Source: Crambe crambe
Lineage: Eukaryota; Porifera; Demospongiae; Poecilosclerida; Crambeidae
Direction: 5' to 3'
Assembly (NCBI GenBank): GCA_963924555.1
Contig: OZ004594.1
Location: 248,001-312,000, forward strand
Length of the DNA stretch: 64,000 bases
Of the stretch, positions 34,380 through 46,773 are shown piece by piece (position 1 is the stretch's first letter; the number at the start of each line of letters is the position of its first letter). The translations under genes and the position numbers were made by a program. The notes under the pieces were generated by a model. It was not told the DNA's origin. It made no database searches and worked only from the letters and a program-made list of their open reading frames with translations.

Positions 34380-37300
34380 ATGGCAGAGCAGCTTATTCTG
34401 ACTTCTTCCCTTTTGTGGGTGTGTGGTGGCTGCTTTGCAGCTGTAGCAGTTGATCCTTCAGCAGCACCAGAAGGAAGACTACAAAATGGTAAGCAAGATT
34501 AAGACAAGATTAATTAAGAGATTATAGTAGCTAGTAAAACTGCATGGCCTTTGGAGTGTGCTGCTATTGTGGTCAGATGAATATATGCAGGCTAACTTAA
34601 TGAGTTCTACAGGTCAGCCATGATGCAGCTAGCTGAAAGAAGTGGGTGTGGCCTAGGGATGCATCTTCTAGCTTATTGGGCTACATGATTTCCATGTCCA
34701 TTGTACACTTCATGGCAGTAGGTTGAGAATGGGTATACTGTAACAGTAAGTAGCTGGACCGAAATTTAAAATTTAAACCGAAATTTAAAATTTAAAGTGT
34801 TAAACTTAATTAGCCATAGGTTAAGTTGAAAATTTAATAATTTTGAACTCGAAATGGAGCATATTAGCTTATGGTTGTCCAAATGGAAGTAAAATATGCA
34901 ACAAGATCTTGTCATGGATGATTTGGCATGGCAGCTGTTAAAAGTGGATGGGAAGTTACTCTGCATTTATGCTATTAGGTGGATAATTAGCTGCTACACA
35001 GTCCAGTAATGGTTCACACTTACAACTAATTGATAACTTGCTATAGTCTTGTCACGAAGCACAACCACTCCATTTGTGTCTGGGTAGCTATCACTTTGCC
35101 ATACACGCCCTAAAACCACTCAATGGAATGTCTCCAGAAGCTAATGTCCTCATAAAACTGGAGAGAAGTTAATAGCTATCCCATGAATCCAAACTCCTAT
35201 TTATTGCCTAGCTACACATGCCAATAAGCCAATTGTGCTCGAATTGTATCAGGACAAACACTCTGTTCTGTGAAGTCAGCAGAGCTAGTTAGTAAATAGG
35301 TCTTAGTGCTGTGTGCTTGGAGGGGATTTGCACTTTGGAAGAGCTGCAGAAGCTATAGAAGAAGAGCAGAGAAACTGAAAGTACTAGTTGATGTCCTGAC
35401 CTCTACTATATGGAAGTACATTATTGATTACACATCCATAGAGAGTGGTGATGTTTATGAGAGAGTGGCTAGCTACCTTTTTGATACTGGGTGTGGGAGA
35501 AATAGAATCCCAATAATTAATATGATGAAAGGATAATGATGGAGCAATTTCAGTGGTTGCACCATCCTCCCTCCCCTACCCCCCCCCCCCCCCCCCCCCC
35601 CCCACCACCACCACCACCACCATTAGTTAGTTGCTTGCGACATAGTATGAGTTTAGCTTATATATGCTGTAAGGATTCAGCCACTGCGCTGTGTACACTG
35701 CCACACTTTTCCAATCTCTGTGTGTGGCTAAGGATCCCTTGATGACATAATCCAGTTAGTGGGTTGTACTTTGACCCCTAAATGCAAAATCTTGAAATTG
35801 ATGCAGTGCTGTGGACACGATTTCCAGTGGGGTCTGTAATCATCGGAGTTATTTCATTGGTTGTGATCCCTACAACTCTCCTTTCTTTGCTGTGAGTCCC
35901 CTTAGTTCCTAGCCAATGACAAGGTGTCAGTGAGCTAGCCCTAGCTGGGTACGTGCAACTCTGTTTGGTTCTTGCAGATGTTGTGTTGACAGAAGGAGAA
36001 GAGGACGAAGAAACAATGATGAGAAAGAAAACTTACAGGGTCATGGCAGGGATGCTGACTCATTACAGCTTTCCCTCGAAAAGACAGAGTGAGCAAGTAT
36101 AATATAAAATGTAGATATAAATCCCTCCCATTTGAAAAGATTGTGGGCACATATAAATGGCCCAAGGATAATCATAATGAAAATCATTGCTTGAGTCGTC
36201 TGATGTAGATAGCTACAGAGAGCTTGAAAGTATTCTGAGGTTATATATTATATGGCTGCACATGTAGCAAATATTGGAGGTTGAAGTTTAATTAAAGCCC
36301 AGTGCACTATATTGTCACTCTCTTTCCTCAGGGAAGCTTCCCTCATGAACTTGACCGAGAAGTCACCTGATCATCAAATACCATGTACGTATATATAATT
36401 AATTATACATAACTTCACATTAGGTAAGGAGGATATTGCACACTTATCAAATTGACATGAGGCTGAACTATAAGGCCAGAATCAAGTGCATGGCATGTGG
36501 TAGTGTTCTAAGCGAATTGTAATCTGAATTAGGATTTCCTTCAGAGAGAAATAGCTTAGAGTATTCAATTAAGAAGCACTTGAGTGCAGCTGTGTTGGTT
36601 AAGGTACCAGGCACCACTTCACTCTCCTACCGGTAGAGATCCACTTAGCCTGCTCAGCTAGCCAGTCGGGTCAATTGATGGAAGTACTTCAATTGAAAAT
36701 ATTTCTGCCGTGGGACTTCACATTACTTGACAACTTTAGGCGGCTACTTTTACAAGCATTGTTACTATCTATAGAATGTTAGAATTGGCAGTCCCATGAG
36801 CTGTACTTGCAGATAGGGGGGAGGATGTGTGTATCCACCATGGAAAAATTCAGGCCTATTTTCTATCTATGATGTCACTCTTATTTGGAACCAACTGAGA
36901 CACTGTTAATATAGCATTATAGGAGAGGTACTATGTTTCGCTATCAGGGATAAATAACGTAGAAGTGTGGCTGTGGCTTCTCAAAACCACTATAAACATA
37001 TTGGAACTAAGACCAGACCACAAGTCAACAACCACCTAGTGTTGAAACCCCAAGTAGCATTCCGAGAAAGAAACCACTAAACATAGATAGCCAGCCTAGG
37101 GGGTTACTTTGTTCTCTCCATTATGCTTATTTAGCCACTTTGAGCTGCCAATTTTAGCTTCGCTTGATTAGCATCTTTTTCACCCCTATAGGCCCAGCGT
37201 GTTTAGTACGGTGGAATGTTTTAATTATTTGTGATAAACATCACATCAACACATGAAGTTCAAGGTATAATGAGGAAGCTATCATCAGCGCTTGAGAAAA

Positions 37301-40300
37301 TGAACACCAATTTTTTTAGTCCTGAAGTTAGTTGATTCCCCATTGCCACTCATCATCATAACCCATCATCATACCACCCATTACCCATCATCATACCACC
37401 CATTACCCAGTGACTCACTGGAGTTAGTGTGCACAGTGGAACAAAATCAAGTAGCCAAGGGAGATAATAGCTACTCTATCTAAAGTGCCACCACCTGAAA
37501 GACATGACTTGCCACCTGATCCCGTAGCCACATCCTGTGGGCCTCCCAGCTAGTGAGGAAAAAAATAATAATTTTTCTTATTCTGTATTCACATCCTGCA
37601 TGTATTCTGAGATAGTTGTAGGATATCCTTCATCATTTCTCTGAAAAAAAAACCTTTGTCTGTCACTTAATGGGTTTTTAAAACCATTGAAATGGGAGGA
37701 AATATTTCCTCAATTAGCTTTATATTAATTATCCATTGAAGTAGGAGAAGCATCTTATTTCCTCAATTGGCTCTCCACCAACTCCTTCATCATTTCATGG
37801 GTTTTTTAAAACCTCAGTCCATTGAAGTGGGAGAAGAAGCATCTTATTTCCTCATCTAGCTCTCCACCAATCTGCTTCCTCCATCCTGTACATGTCATCA
37901 TGCACTTAAGAATTTGCTGATTACATGCTGGTCACATTTTTAATCAAGACCAATTTGTTTGGGAGCAATCCACTGTTCTACTGAATCTGATCATCCTATC
38001 TATGACTAATGATCTTTATTTTCATGTGCAGCTCTCTATTCTTCAGATGTGTCAGATACGTCACTGAACTCTAAATCCCTCGAGGCACTTTATGACCAGC
38101 CACTGACTCCACCTCCTCACTGCAAACATGCAATGTGCGTGCCAGGAAAAGGGAGGAACACACGTACACACATGTCCTTCAAACTACCCGTTGATTCCAA
38201 AGCTGGAACCACCGGACTTCTTCCACTCACTGTTCCCCCTCCCAAAATCCTCACCAGACAACACCGTTCCCCACAGCCCCAGCCCCAATCTCTGCTGAAA
38301 TGTCAGTCTCATTCTGTGGAGGGTGCAGTTGAACTCTCTCCAATCCTCCATAGAAATGTTGTAACTGCTGTGGAGACCAAATTTCTACAATCAACAGCTC
38401 TCTGTGTGACACAGTCACCTCAGGGTGGCAGTGACAGCAACACTGTGTCCTCACAGTCACCCCAGGGTGGCAGTGACAACAGCACTATGGTTTCACAATC
38501 ACCCCAGTGGGGCAGTGACACCAGCTCCTCACAGTCACCCCAGGGGGGCAGTGATAACAGCACTATGGTGTCACAATTGGCCCAGGGGGGCAGTGACAAC
38601 ACCACTATGGTTTCACAATCATCCCAGGGGGGCAGTGACACCAGCTCCTCACAGTCACCCCAGGGGGACAGTGATAACAGCACTATGGTGTCACAATTGG
38701 CCCAGGGGGGCAGTGACAACAGCACTGTGTCCTCACAGTCACCAGGTCATGAGAACACTGCAAGATCTCCAGGTGGTTTTGTGACCATCGATAAACCAGT
38801 CACTGTATTTTTATCACCAAATAACAAATCAAAATACACTAAGGTGGTCATCACCGCTAGTGTGAGTGAAGGAAATGGTGTCCAGGGTCTTCCCTCTCTT
38901 CACATGATACCAGGAGGTACAGTGACATGATAAGTAACTAACTGGCAGAGAGTTATGTATTTGTGTTGTGTGCATGTGTACGTAGGTGAGGGAAATGCAT
39001 TCCTTGGGGATCAAGATTCCTGTGGTAGAGGAGCAAGAGTAGGAAGGGAAGAGACTGAACCCAGTGATGACACCAGCAGCATCAATTCCTATGTGTTGAC
39101 TCAAGATCTACTCACTTTAGACACCTCCAAGCAACTCCTGCCAGAATCTGACAATGGAGGTATACATGCACCAGCCAAGTAGCCGGAGTGTTAGCTAGAC
39201 AGGAAATGAAAGAGGAAATAAGTTCCTATGAACCGGTATCTTGTACTTATCATTGCTTTGTAGATTCTTTGAGGGAACTGGTCAATGTTGAGGTCACCAT
39301 TAACTCACCTCCAGTTCCTGCCACTACTGAATGTGAATGCAGTGAAGCCCACACCAAGTGCTCCACTGCCCTCAACACTGAATGCAATACTGCCCACATC
39401 ACCACATTCACTGAAGGTAAATCATCCTGAGGGGGATTATTATACTCCATTCATGCCTTAGGTAATCTTTTCCTCCCCTAAAGGGATTTAGTTATAGCTA
39501 GTGAAGTTATGGATAAGCACAAATTTGTCAGCAAACTATATCTGGTCAAGGGAACAAGGCACTATAATTGCAGTAGTAGCCATTGCACGTGTACTACAGA
39601 CAATGTCTTACATCCGTACATATGGTCATCCCGTATATAGACCCACTTCATTAGCTCATGCAAAGTCAACAGTCTACCTAATACCTTGGCTATCCAGCAG
39701 AGCCATATATATATATATATACAATTAAAATACGAAGACACTTTGTACTTCTTTCCTTCCTGTTGTAAGTGTTGATTTGAAGCCACACAGGGCAATGTGC
39801 TCTTGTTGTGGTCAAACAGAGTAGTTGATTAATTCCCTTGGCTAGCCACTAGGGGGAGTTCCTTCCTGCTCACTATAGCAGATATAAAAGGCCTCACAGT
39901 TACTATAGCTCTTCATTTCAGCTAGCTATATAACACAGTATTTTGAAAAACAGTTTAGTACTTGTGTGCTAACTATGAGTAGAAAAAGTGTCAAGTCAAT
40001 TTTGATGTCTTTTCGCAAGAGTTTTATTGGAGATGAGAAGTCTAAAAACCAGGAGAAAGTTGCAGATGGCACACTAAGTGCATTAAACATGTCATTATTC
40101 TTTGCAGACTTGTCTGATAAGGTGAAGCTGACTCCAATCCCTACACCTCCACCTTCTCCTCCGAAGGGGAAAGTGGATGGGAGTGAGAAAGCCTCTGACT
40201 CCAACTCTCAGACCTCTTCTCCTACCACCTCTGCACGCTGGAGCAACGAGCTCCATATAGAAATGCCTTCGCCTCTCCTTTCTTTGTCCTCCTGCTCTCC

Positions 40301-42605
40301 CCAAAACGAGGCATTTCTGACATTCCCCAGGAGTGTGCGAAGCAGCAGCTACCAGAGCACCCTGGACAGAGGTGTGCGAAACTCCGCAGTGGAGAAAGAG
40401 TCCCGACCAAAGTCTTCCATTGTTGACACTACTATCCAGCCCAAGGCTACTACTCCTCCCAGGAAAGGCAGTGAAGGTAAACTAACATGTATAGGATGTG
40501 TATGCATGTAAATATGCATGGCAATTACATGCATGGCATTTGCATAGCCACAATAACCAATTTTGCAGTTAGTTGTGGGGCCAGGGCCAGGGCCAGGGCC
40601 AGGGCCAGGGCTAAGTTTGATAACTATACTCTTTACAGGTGCCAGGTCCTCACCTCAAAGAACTCCACAAATGGAACAGAGAAGATCACTGCCAAACAAT
40701 TACCTCACCTCCTCTCCGCTTCACACTCCACCCCTCCCCCCACATAGTCCCATGCCCCTCCCCCCACTCCCTGTGGAGGACAATGAGAAAACACAGAGTA
40801 GCAGCAATGAAAGTGTCAAGAGCACACAGCAGCTGGCAGAAGATGATGAAGTGGGAAAAACATGTCTAAGATGCAGAGAACGTCTTCCTTTCAGTGACAA
40901 AGGTGAGACATTGTTGACATAATATGAAGCCAAATCCTCGCAAGTCAAAATAACTCACTTGAAAATGTTATAACCCAACACTAGCAAGCCAGTGTTTACA
41001 ATACTGACCTTACACATCTGCCAAGTATCCTGATATGCTCTTTGCAATGTCTCTATAAGGCTTCTGTATACTATAATCATGCACTTACTATAACTAATAA
41101 TTGTATTACCATAGAAGAACCAGTCACCGATCCTACATCAAAAACAAGCAATGATGAGCCCATTTACCACGTCCTGGAGAGACCACTGCTGTGCGAGTCC
41201 TGCATGAGGAACGACAGGCAGATTCACCTCCATAACTGGCACTCTGACGGCAGCAAGGAGTTTTCTCGCTGGTCTCTTCCAGCACTTCCCATGAAACCTG
41301 CAGAAGAAAGTACGTATAAACATTCTTGTACACTCACATCATCCACAAACCTCCGAATAACGGACAAGTTGGGGGCCACTGAAATTATCCTTTATAGAGA
41401 GGTCAGAGGTCATTCACAAAGACACAAAGTACTATGGTGGGACAGCAACAAGTGTCCTTTACAGAGAAGTGTGCTTTATTGGGAGTGTCCATAATTCAAA
41501 GGTTTCACTGTAGCTCATATCTGCAATCCACACACACAGTATAATTAATTTTGTACATTGTCCAGTTCATGATCATAGTTTCTTTTCTCCTTCAGATCAG
41601 AGAAGAGTACCACCTCTTTCTCTTGCCTTGAGAAACAACTCAAGTTCTGACTACGAATCCATCCTCTCCTTTGACCTCAACTCAAAGAATGCCAGCCACA
41701 TTGGGAAGAAGCGTTCTTCTCTGGCTCGATACCAAGTCAGCAATGACAGTAATAGTTCAGATTATGAGTCAATCCCTTCCTTCAACATGGTCACAAATGA
41801 AGCAGCCATTGAGAACAGGGGGAGATTGTCCTTGCCTCACCTTCAAGACCAGAGCTGTGATGACCCTCATGATTATGAAACCATCAGCTCCTTTCTGAAT
41901 GAGGGAGAAGAGGAGGAAGATGTAGGTGATGGCGTGTCACACTACACTCATGTTCCTCCCACCACAAAGGACACAAGTGTGGAGGCAACCAAGAGTCCAT
42001 CCTCACGGTCTAATAGTAGAGCTGCCACTCATGCCAAGTTACTGAAGATTGATTCAGAAGGCTATGCCTCGGTCCTCTATCCTCATGAAACCGACAACAC
42101 CTGGGAATTCGATTGCCTCAACCAGGATAGTACATCTGCTGATGATAACTCGAGTGATATGACTGTTCATAATGCTGAAGAAGCTTGGAAGCACCAACAA
42201 GAAAGAGGCTATGCTCCTCTCACCCTCCAAAGAGAACCACTACCTCACTTTTATCGGACAAGCAGTGCTCCTTCAAAGTCTTCCCTCGCTACTTCCTCTG
42301 CAAAGCCCGAGCCTCAGGACTACGAAGTACCTCTAAAAGTTTTGCCTCCTCTACCACCTCCACCATCACTGGCAGTTGCTGGGAGAAGGAGGACCAGTTT
42401 GATGAGGCAGCAAGCAATTCTGAACTCTCCTGATGATAGCAGCACATTTTTGAGTAGGCTTAGTGAAGAATCATCTCAAGAAAAAGAAAAAGAGAATCCT
42501 GCCAACTCAACCAATGAAGTCACTTTGAACAATTCACTCTGTGTCACTGATATGGACACTCAAATGAGATCACGTGTAAAGAGTTTGCCTGCACAACTAT
42601 CATGA
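34380..42605 (+). CDS. Single-pass membrane protein with minimal ectodomain and very long tyrosine-rich tail (adaptor-like)
   Basis: Eleven exons sum to 1135 residues: 34380-34488, 35807-35891, 35978-36088, 36332-36384, 38032-38916, 38986-39159, 39264-39416, 40108-40476, 40639-40902, 41115-41309, 41596-42605. Exon 1 encodes a signal peptide (MAEQLILTSSLLWVCGGCFA) and only about 15 further residues. Exon 2 is the transmembrane segment (VGSVIIGVISLVVIPTTLL), followed by a basic stop-transfer (DRRRRGRRN). The tail is disordered and Ser/Pro-rich, with a tandem repeat (SQSPQGGSDN type, 38405-38745), two CxxC pairs (CLRC, CESC), Pro-rich stretches (TPIPTPPPSPP, LPPLPPPPSL) and Tyr motifs EALYD, SDYESI twice, HDYETI, GYASV, GYAPL, DYEVP. 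Two fit the ITIM pattern [SIVL]xYxx[ILV]. The architecture recalls transmembrane adaptors such as LAT (analogy only). Ectodomain exons hidden between 34489 and 35806 cannot be excluded, but the phases already match without any. Confidence 0.72.
35580..35622 (+). repeat. Poly-C tract followed by (CAC)n
   Basis: About 23 C then about six CAC units, in intron 1 of the adaptor-like gene. The layout resembles the C-run plus CA-run at 7394-7448. Confidence 0.9.
36385..38031. other. Long intron of the adaptor-like gene
   Basis: No nested gene was recognised. It contains short direct repeats CCCATCATCATACCACCCAT (about 37365-37410) and a duplicated phrase with CCATTGAAGT(A/G)GGAGAAG and CATCTTATTTCCTCA (37735-37860). 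Confidence 0.5.
38405..38745 (+). repeat. Coding minisatellite (Ser-Gln-Ser-Pro-Gln-Gly-Gly-Ser-Asp repeats)
   Basis: Eight degenerate units of 12-20 residues built on SQSPQGGSDNST inside exon 5 of the adaptor-like gene. Nucleotide identity between units is high, so copy number is probably variable. The Gln-Gly-Gly-Ser-Asp core is kept in nearly all units. Confidence 0.9.
40574..40614 (+). repeat. (GGGCCA)n hexamer repeat in an intron
   Basis: About six GGGCCA units lie between exons 8 and 9 of the adaptor-like gene, close to the acceptor. Confidence 0.9.
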
Positions 42606-42781
42606 AATTTAGTATAAACCCACATTTTATTGTGTATGTGTGCATATCAATCACCATGGCTACTCATATTGCTGACACTTAATCTTTTTTCATCATCCAT
42701 AATAATTATGCAAGTAGTGATTTCAAAAGATATTGCTTATAAAATAATCATGAAAAGAAACTTTGTGCAACGTTACATATT

Positions 42782-44607
42782 TTAATCTTCGACATCCACT
42801 TCTATTTCTTCCTTGATTTCACTCTGAAGTTGCCATGGAGATCAGTGGAGTCATTATAATGTTAGAGGTATTAGAGGTATTGACTTACAGCATAAGTGTC
42901 TGGGCGAGAAGATTTGGTTTCAGGTATGGGGGGTAACACTATTTTATCGCTGTATCTTTGTGGTGAAGTCTTGTGCTTGGATGTACTCTGCAATCATTCG
43001 TACAATGAGGAAGTCCTCTGTAATTACGTCTATTTGCTACTGCAGCTATGGGAAGGTATTGGTGGCAGGGTTTCATCTAGAAATTTCACCTTGGGGGGGG
43101 AAGCTCACCGATCATGTGGCCTTAGGCCCACGCAAAGTGAAAAGCCAAAATGCTTACTATTCTGAAGTATCCCAAATTGATCCTTAATTATTCCCTTTGG
43201 TGACTACATGTAACAACCTGTGGTCACCAAAGGGAGTAGTCTTGGAGTCTTGGAGGGGAAGTTGGTTAGTTTGTTGGGGGGGGGGAAGCTTCCCCCAACC
43301 CTGGGTGGTTTATTCTCTGTTTCTTACATCTATTGGTGGGAAGATAGAGAGAGACTTGGCTCTGACTTTGTGCTGCAAGAAGTCATGGTCCATGGATTGT
43401 ACACTGTATTGAGGCCTCACTGTCTGGATTCTCCTCAGAATGCTCTGAAATATCATGCAAGATGATTTGATATCTATTTTTGTGTGTTTCTGAATGGTAC
43501 CTGGATGCATGGAACCTGAGTATAGCCATAGCGGTACCTGGATGCATGGAACCTGGTATAGCCATAGCTAGCTACCGTTATTTATTTATAGCACGTGTTT
43601 GTATTGTGTTTTAGACTAAGCTACGTGTGCATGTGTGTACCTGGTTCTCCCGTGTAATCTTCTCCATCTCATGGGCTCGCTTAACGAAATTCAAACTGCA
43701 GAGACAGACATAATGTTAGTGTGAATATGGCACAGTATTCCATATATGGACATGAGGCTGAGTCAAGACTGTTGGTTGTGTTGATGTGTTAGTGGTGTCA
43801 GTGTAGCTACAATGTTTATGGTCATGCTTTGCCAACATGCAGAGTGCCATGTGGACACAATGAAACATGTAAAACAGCACCAGTGAACAGTGAACACAGA
43901 GACAGACATACCAGTGAACACAGAGACGGACAGACGGACACATTATACAGAGACAGAGAGATACATACAACATGTAGACTGAGCTAGTCTCCATGTAGAC
44001 TGACCTCTTTTTAGGTTTCCAGTCTGCATTTCGATGGTCTACTCTCCCTGTGGTGGACATGATGTGGTTCATCCGTGTCAACAGTTCATTATTTCTCCTC
44101 TGAATGGTATACTGCCTCTCTTCTTCTAACTACACACAAAATAATAATGATGGTGGCTGTAGATATATGACCTTAATTAAGTTGCTTGCCTTGTGCTTCC
44201 TCAAGTTTTGCTTGATATGAACAAAATTTCTAGGGGCTCCATTATCAATTGAAGACTTGATGCTGCGAACCTGTACAGTTTAAATAATCATATAGATTCA
44301 GGTTATGCTCTGATTTAGCTATACCCTATCTTTATGGTCCTTCAACTTCCTATCATTCCATTTCTTCTGGAGCAGACGGTTACAAGAGGGGGTGAGAGTA
44401 CTGTGCCCTGAGGCACCAGCTGAAGCCATATATACCTATACCACTCAACACTCAGGTCTTCTTTGTCTCAAGAATCAATGCCTAATTACCATTATAGCTA
44501 TCAAGTTAATAAAGACTAACTATATAGTATTGTTAGTTAGGTACCTCATGCACAATCCATTCACCAGAGTCATCACAGATTTTGCTTGTTGATGCTGCTG
44601 TTGCCAT
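42782..44607 (-). CDS. CFAP97D1: CFAP97-domain (CFAP97D1/D2-like) ciliary protein
   Basis: Seven small exons on the minus strand, 44545-44607, 44325-44366, 44190-44270, 44005-44129, 43641-43695, 42889-42987 and 42782-42823, join in perfect phase to 168 residues. Characteristic family segments: KKWNDRKLKDHKDR, GAPRNFVHIKQNLRKHK, LEEERQYTIQRRNNELL, MNHIMSTTGRVDHRN and SLNFVKRAHEMEKITRENQ. These match the CFAP97/Hemingway domain as remembered (LQLEEERL, NRLLLEKM, IM.T.G..D). The domain is found in axoneme and sperm-tail proteins. The C-terminal 46 residues are Lys/Glu/Ser-rich. Intron 3 uses a GC donor (AAG followed by gcaagc). The stop is 176 bases from the stop of the adaptor-like gene (convergent). 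Which CFAP97D paralogue it corresponds to is not settled. Confidence 0.83.
43194..43236. repeat. Short hairpin CCCTTTGGTGAC / GTCACCAAAGGG
   Basis: Inverted repeat with about 16-base arms in an intron of the CFAP97D gene. Confidence 0.7.
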
Positions 44608-45064
44608 GCCTACAAGCAATGAATACCATACCAGTAAAGTAATGATTATACTTGGTAATCATAGCCTCTGTGGTTAATTGAATGACATTTTGAACTTTTG
44701 AACCTCAATCTTGGATGCTACAGCTGGACTATTGGACAATTTGGATCACATCCAGAATCAGACTGATTGTTGTGTGTTTTGCAGAGTCAGCATAATGACT
44801 CAAATAGCTCACTTCGGGGTCATTTGCAAAGTCCATATCTGGTCCATGGAGATCCAGCATATGTGCTTCATGGTCTAGTGCACATTAATCTTCCCAAACA
44901 TTCAGAACATGCTCTTCCTTATAACTGCCACTCCACTCCTCTTCACTACACACATAACTCATGTCTGACATCCCTATATGGCAAGGCATGCATCACATTA
45001 GCTGCATTATTACACACTAGATTGGGTGGTGCTCTGCTCAGCTGCTTGAAAGCTCCATGCTGCC

Positions 45065-46146
45065 ATGGACAAACTAATGACTGACAACAAAAGTGAATGC
45101 ATCCGAGCAGAAGGTAAGTCTTTGTAGCATAAGACCTAAGCTAGCTAGCTAGCCAGCTATAAAGCTCTTGATTTGTGATAATTATGCAGTTCTAGTGCCT
45201 CCAATTGTTTGTGGGGCTTTGGTAGTGGAAATTATCACCATAGTAATTGCTGTCATCAGCTGTGTGTGCCTCAAACAAAAAATCAGAAAACTGTGAGTTC
45301 TTCAGCATGTATCTTTGCAGAGCCGTAGCTGGCTAGTTGAGATCTGTAGCCAGGAATTTTGTAGCGGGGTTCTATATTGAATAGGGCTAGGGCTAGGCCT
45401 AACCTACACACATGGACATTATTGGATATATGCAGTGAGAGTTCTTCTAGACAGACGAATGCAAGTCAAGTGGATGCTGAGTACTCTACAGGAGAGGACA
45501 AAACCATCAGAGTGGTACACAACTCGCTCTATCAAAGCTGGAGGCAAGTTCTGTCCACTCACTCAATAAGTGTACATGTGGCCACCTTTAAAAAGTTGTT
45601 TTCTGTGGTTGCTTCAGTCTCAAACTTTGTGCTTGTCTTCCAGAGTTCTAGGAAAGGTCCGCACCATATTATCATGTATGCTCAATTTAGGTCTGATTGT
45701 GAGCCAGGTAATGTGTCACCACCACCATCACCGCCAGTGGAAGCCCAAAAAAACATGACGTTATCACATGAGCGTGATTTAATAACACCAGAGGATCCAT
45801 CGTTCATGGAACTGTCCACAGTGAGCAACAGAAGAGGAGAAGAAGTGCCAACTAAAGAAAGGAGTGGAACGCAGAACAGCCACGTCTATGAGCCAGTCAT
45901 CATTGGGTCCAAACCTAACGACAGTCCTGTTGTCATGGCAAAGAGTGACAGAAATAAGAACAGAAATAATAGCAACAACACAGAGACTAACTCTCCATGT
46001 GAAACTGAAACACACATCAATATTTCAACACCAACTGTAAGTCAATGGCATATTGATAACGTTCACCTCACAGAGCAAACTTGTGGTCTGATTTTCCCTA
46101 CCTGTAGGAAAGAGAACCTGTTGCAAATGATGTGCAAGCCTTATAA
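45065..46146 (+). CDS. Single-pass membrane protein with tyrosine-motif tail (ectodomain exons not found)
   Basis: Exons 45065-45113, 45190-45292, 45436-45543, 45691-46036 and 46108-46146 join to 214 residues. The first (MDKLMTDNKSECIRAE) ends like the discoidin-domain end of the two neighbouring family members (LGCLQAEG, LGCTLREG). Exon 2 is a transmembrane segment (VCGALVVEIITIVIAVIS) with CVCLKQKIRKL after it. Exon 3 ends with VVHNSLYQSW, matching VFNSLYKE of the next gene. The tail has Pro-rich SPPPSPPVE, HVYEPVI and many Asn/Ser. Intron 3 has a GC donor (gcaagt at 45544). No signal peptide was found; either a 5' exon set upstream was missed (44784-45064 has an open frame but out of phase) or the ectodomain was lost. 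Confidence 0.55.
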
Positions 46147-46773
46147 GGAGAGAGTTATGTATGCAGAAAATATTATCACTCACAGGAACTTACTCCTGCA
46201 TAATACTGCACATGTGCATATAATAATTAGACATTGTGTGATAATATTTGATTTACTATAAATTTATATCATTACTGTGCATGACATCATACACTAATGA
46301 CGTAATCTTGCAGGGTTCTACCCACACTGATCGACAGTGGCCATTTTGGCCACCACTTGGCCAATTGGCCCATCACTCACTATGCTTAGCTGTTAGGCTT
46401 GGTTTTGATCATCCGGACACCCCACCCCTAATCTTATAATGTGGGAAATTTCAGCTATTAATCCTGAGCAGAACCCTGATCTTGTATCATGTGTCACTGC
46501 TTGATTTGAGATCAGAACTTGAGAAATCACCCAGTGACGTTACAATTGTCTAAATAGTCAAACAAAGTAATCCAATTTTTTGAGGCTTCATAATGAATAG
46601 CTATGATTATTTTGTATTATATGAACAATTCTAATAGTAAGAATTCCAAATTTGTATTTAGTCATGACTTATTGGGAAGAATAATACCATCTTAAACAAA
46701 CTACATCAAGCAAAACTGTCAATATAAAGTGCTGTTAGATCCCAAGCCTCTTTATTTCATCTTTGATTGAACC

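Noticed and set aside
38251-38784. Opposite- and alternate-frame ORFs over the coding minisatellite
   Set aside because: Shadow frames of the repeat; the frame with Tyr motifs and spliced neighbours is the coding one.
41645-42600. ITAM in the tail of the adaptor-like protein
   Set aside because: The YxxI/L motifs are spaced by more than 30 residues, outside the ITAM spacing; single ITIM-like motifs fit better.
44767-45084. ORF 44767-45084 as the ectodomain of the 45065 membrane gene
   Set aside because: It is out of phase with the following exon, has no signal peptide and does not resemble the discoidin-like domains of the neighbours.
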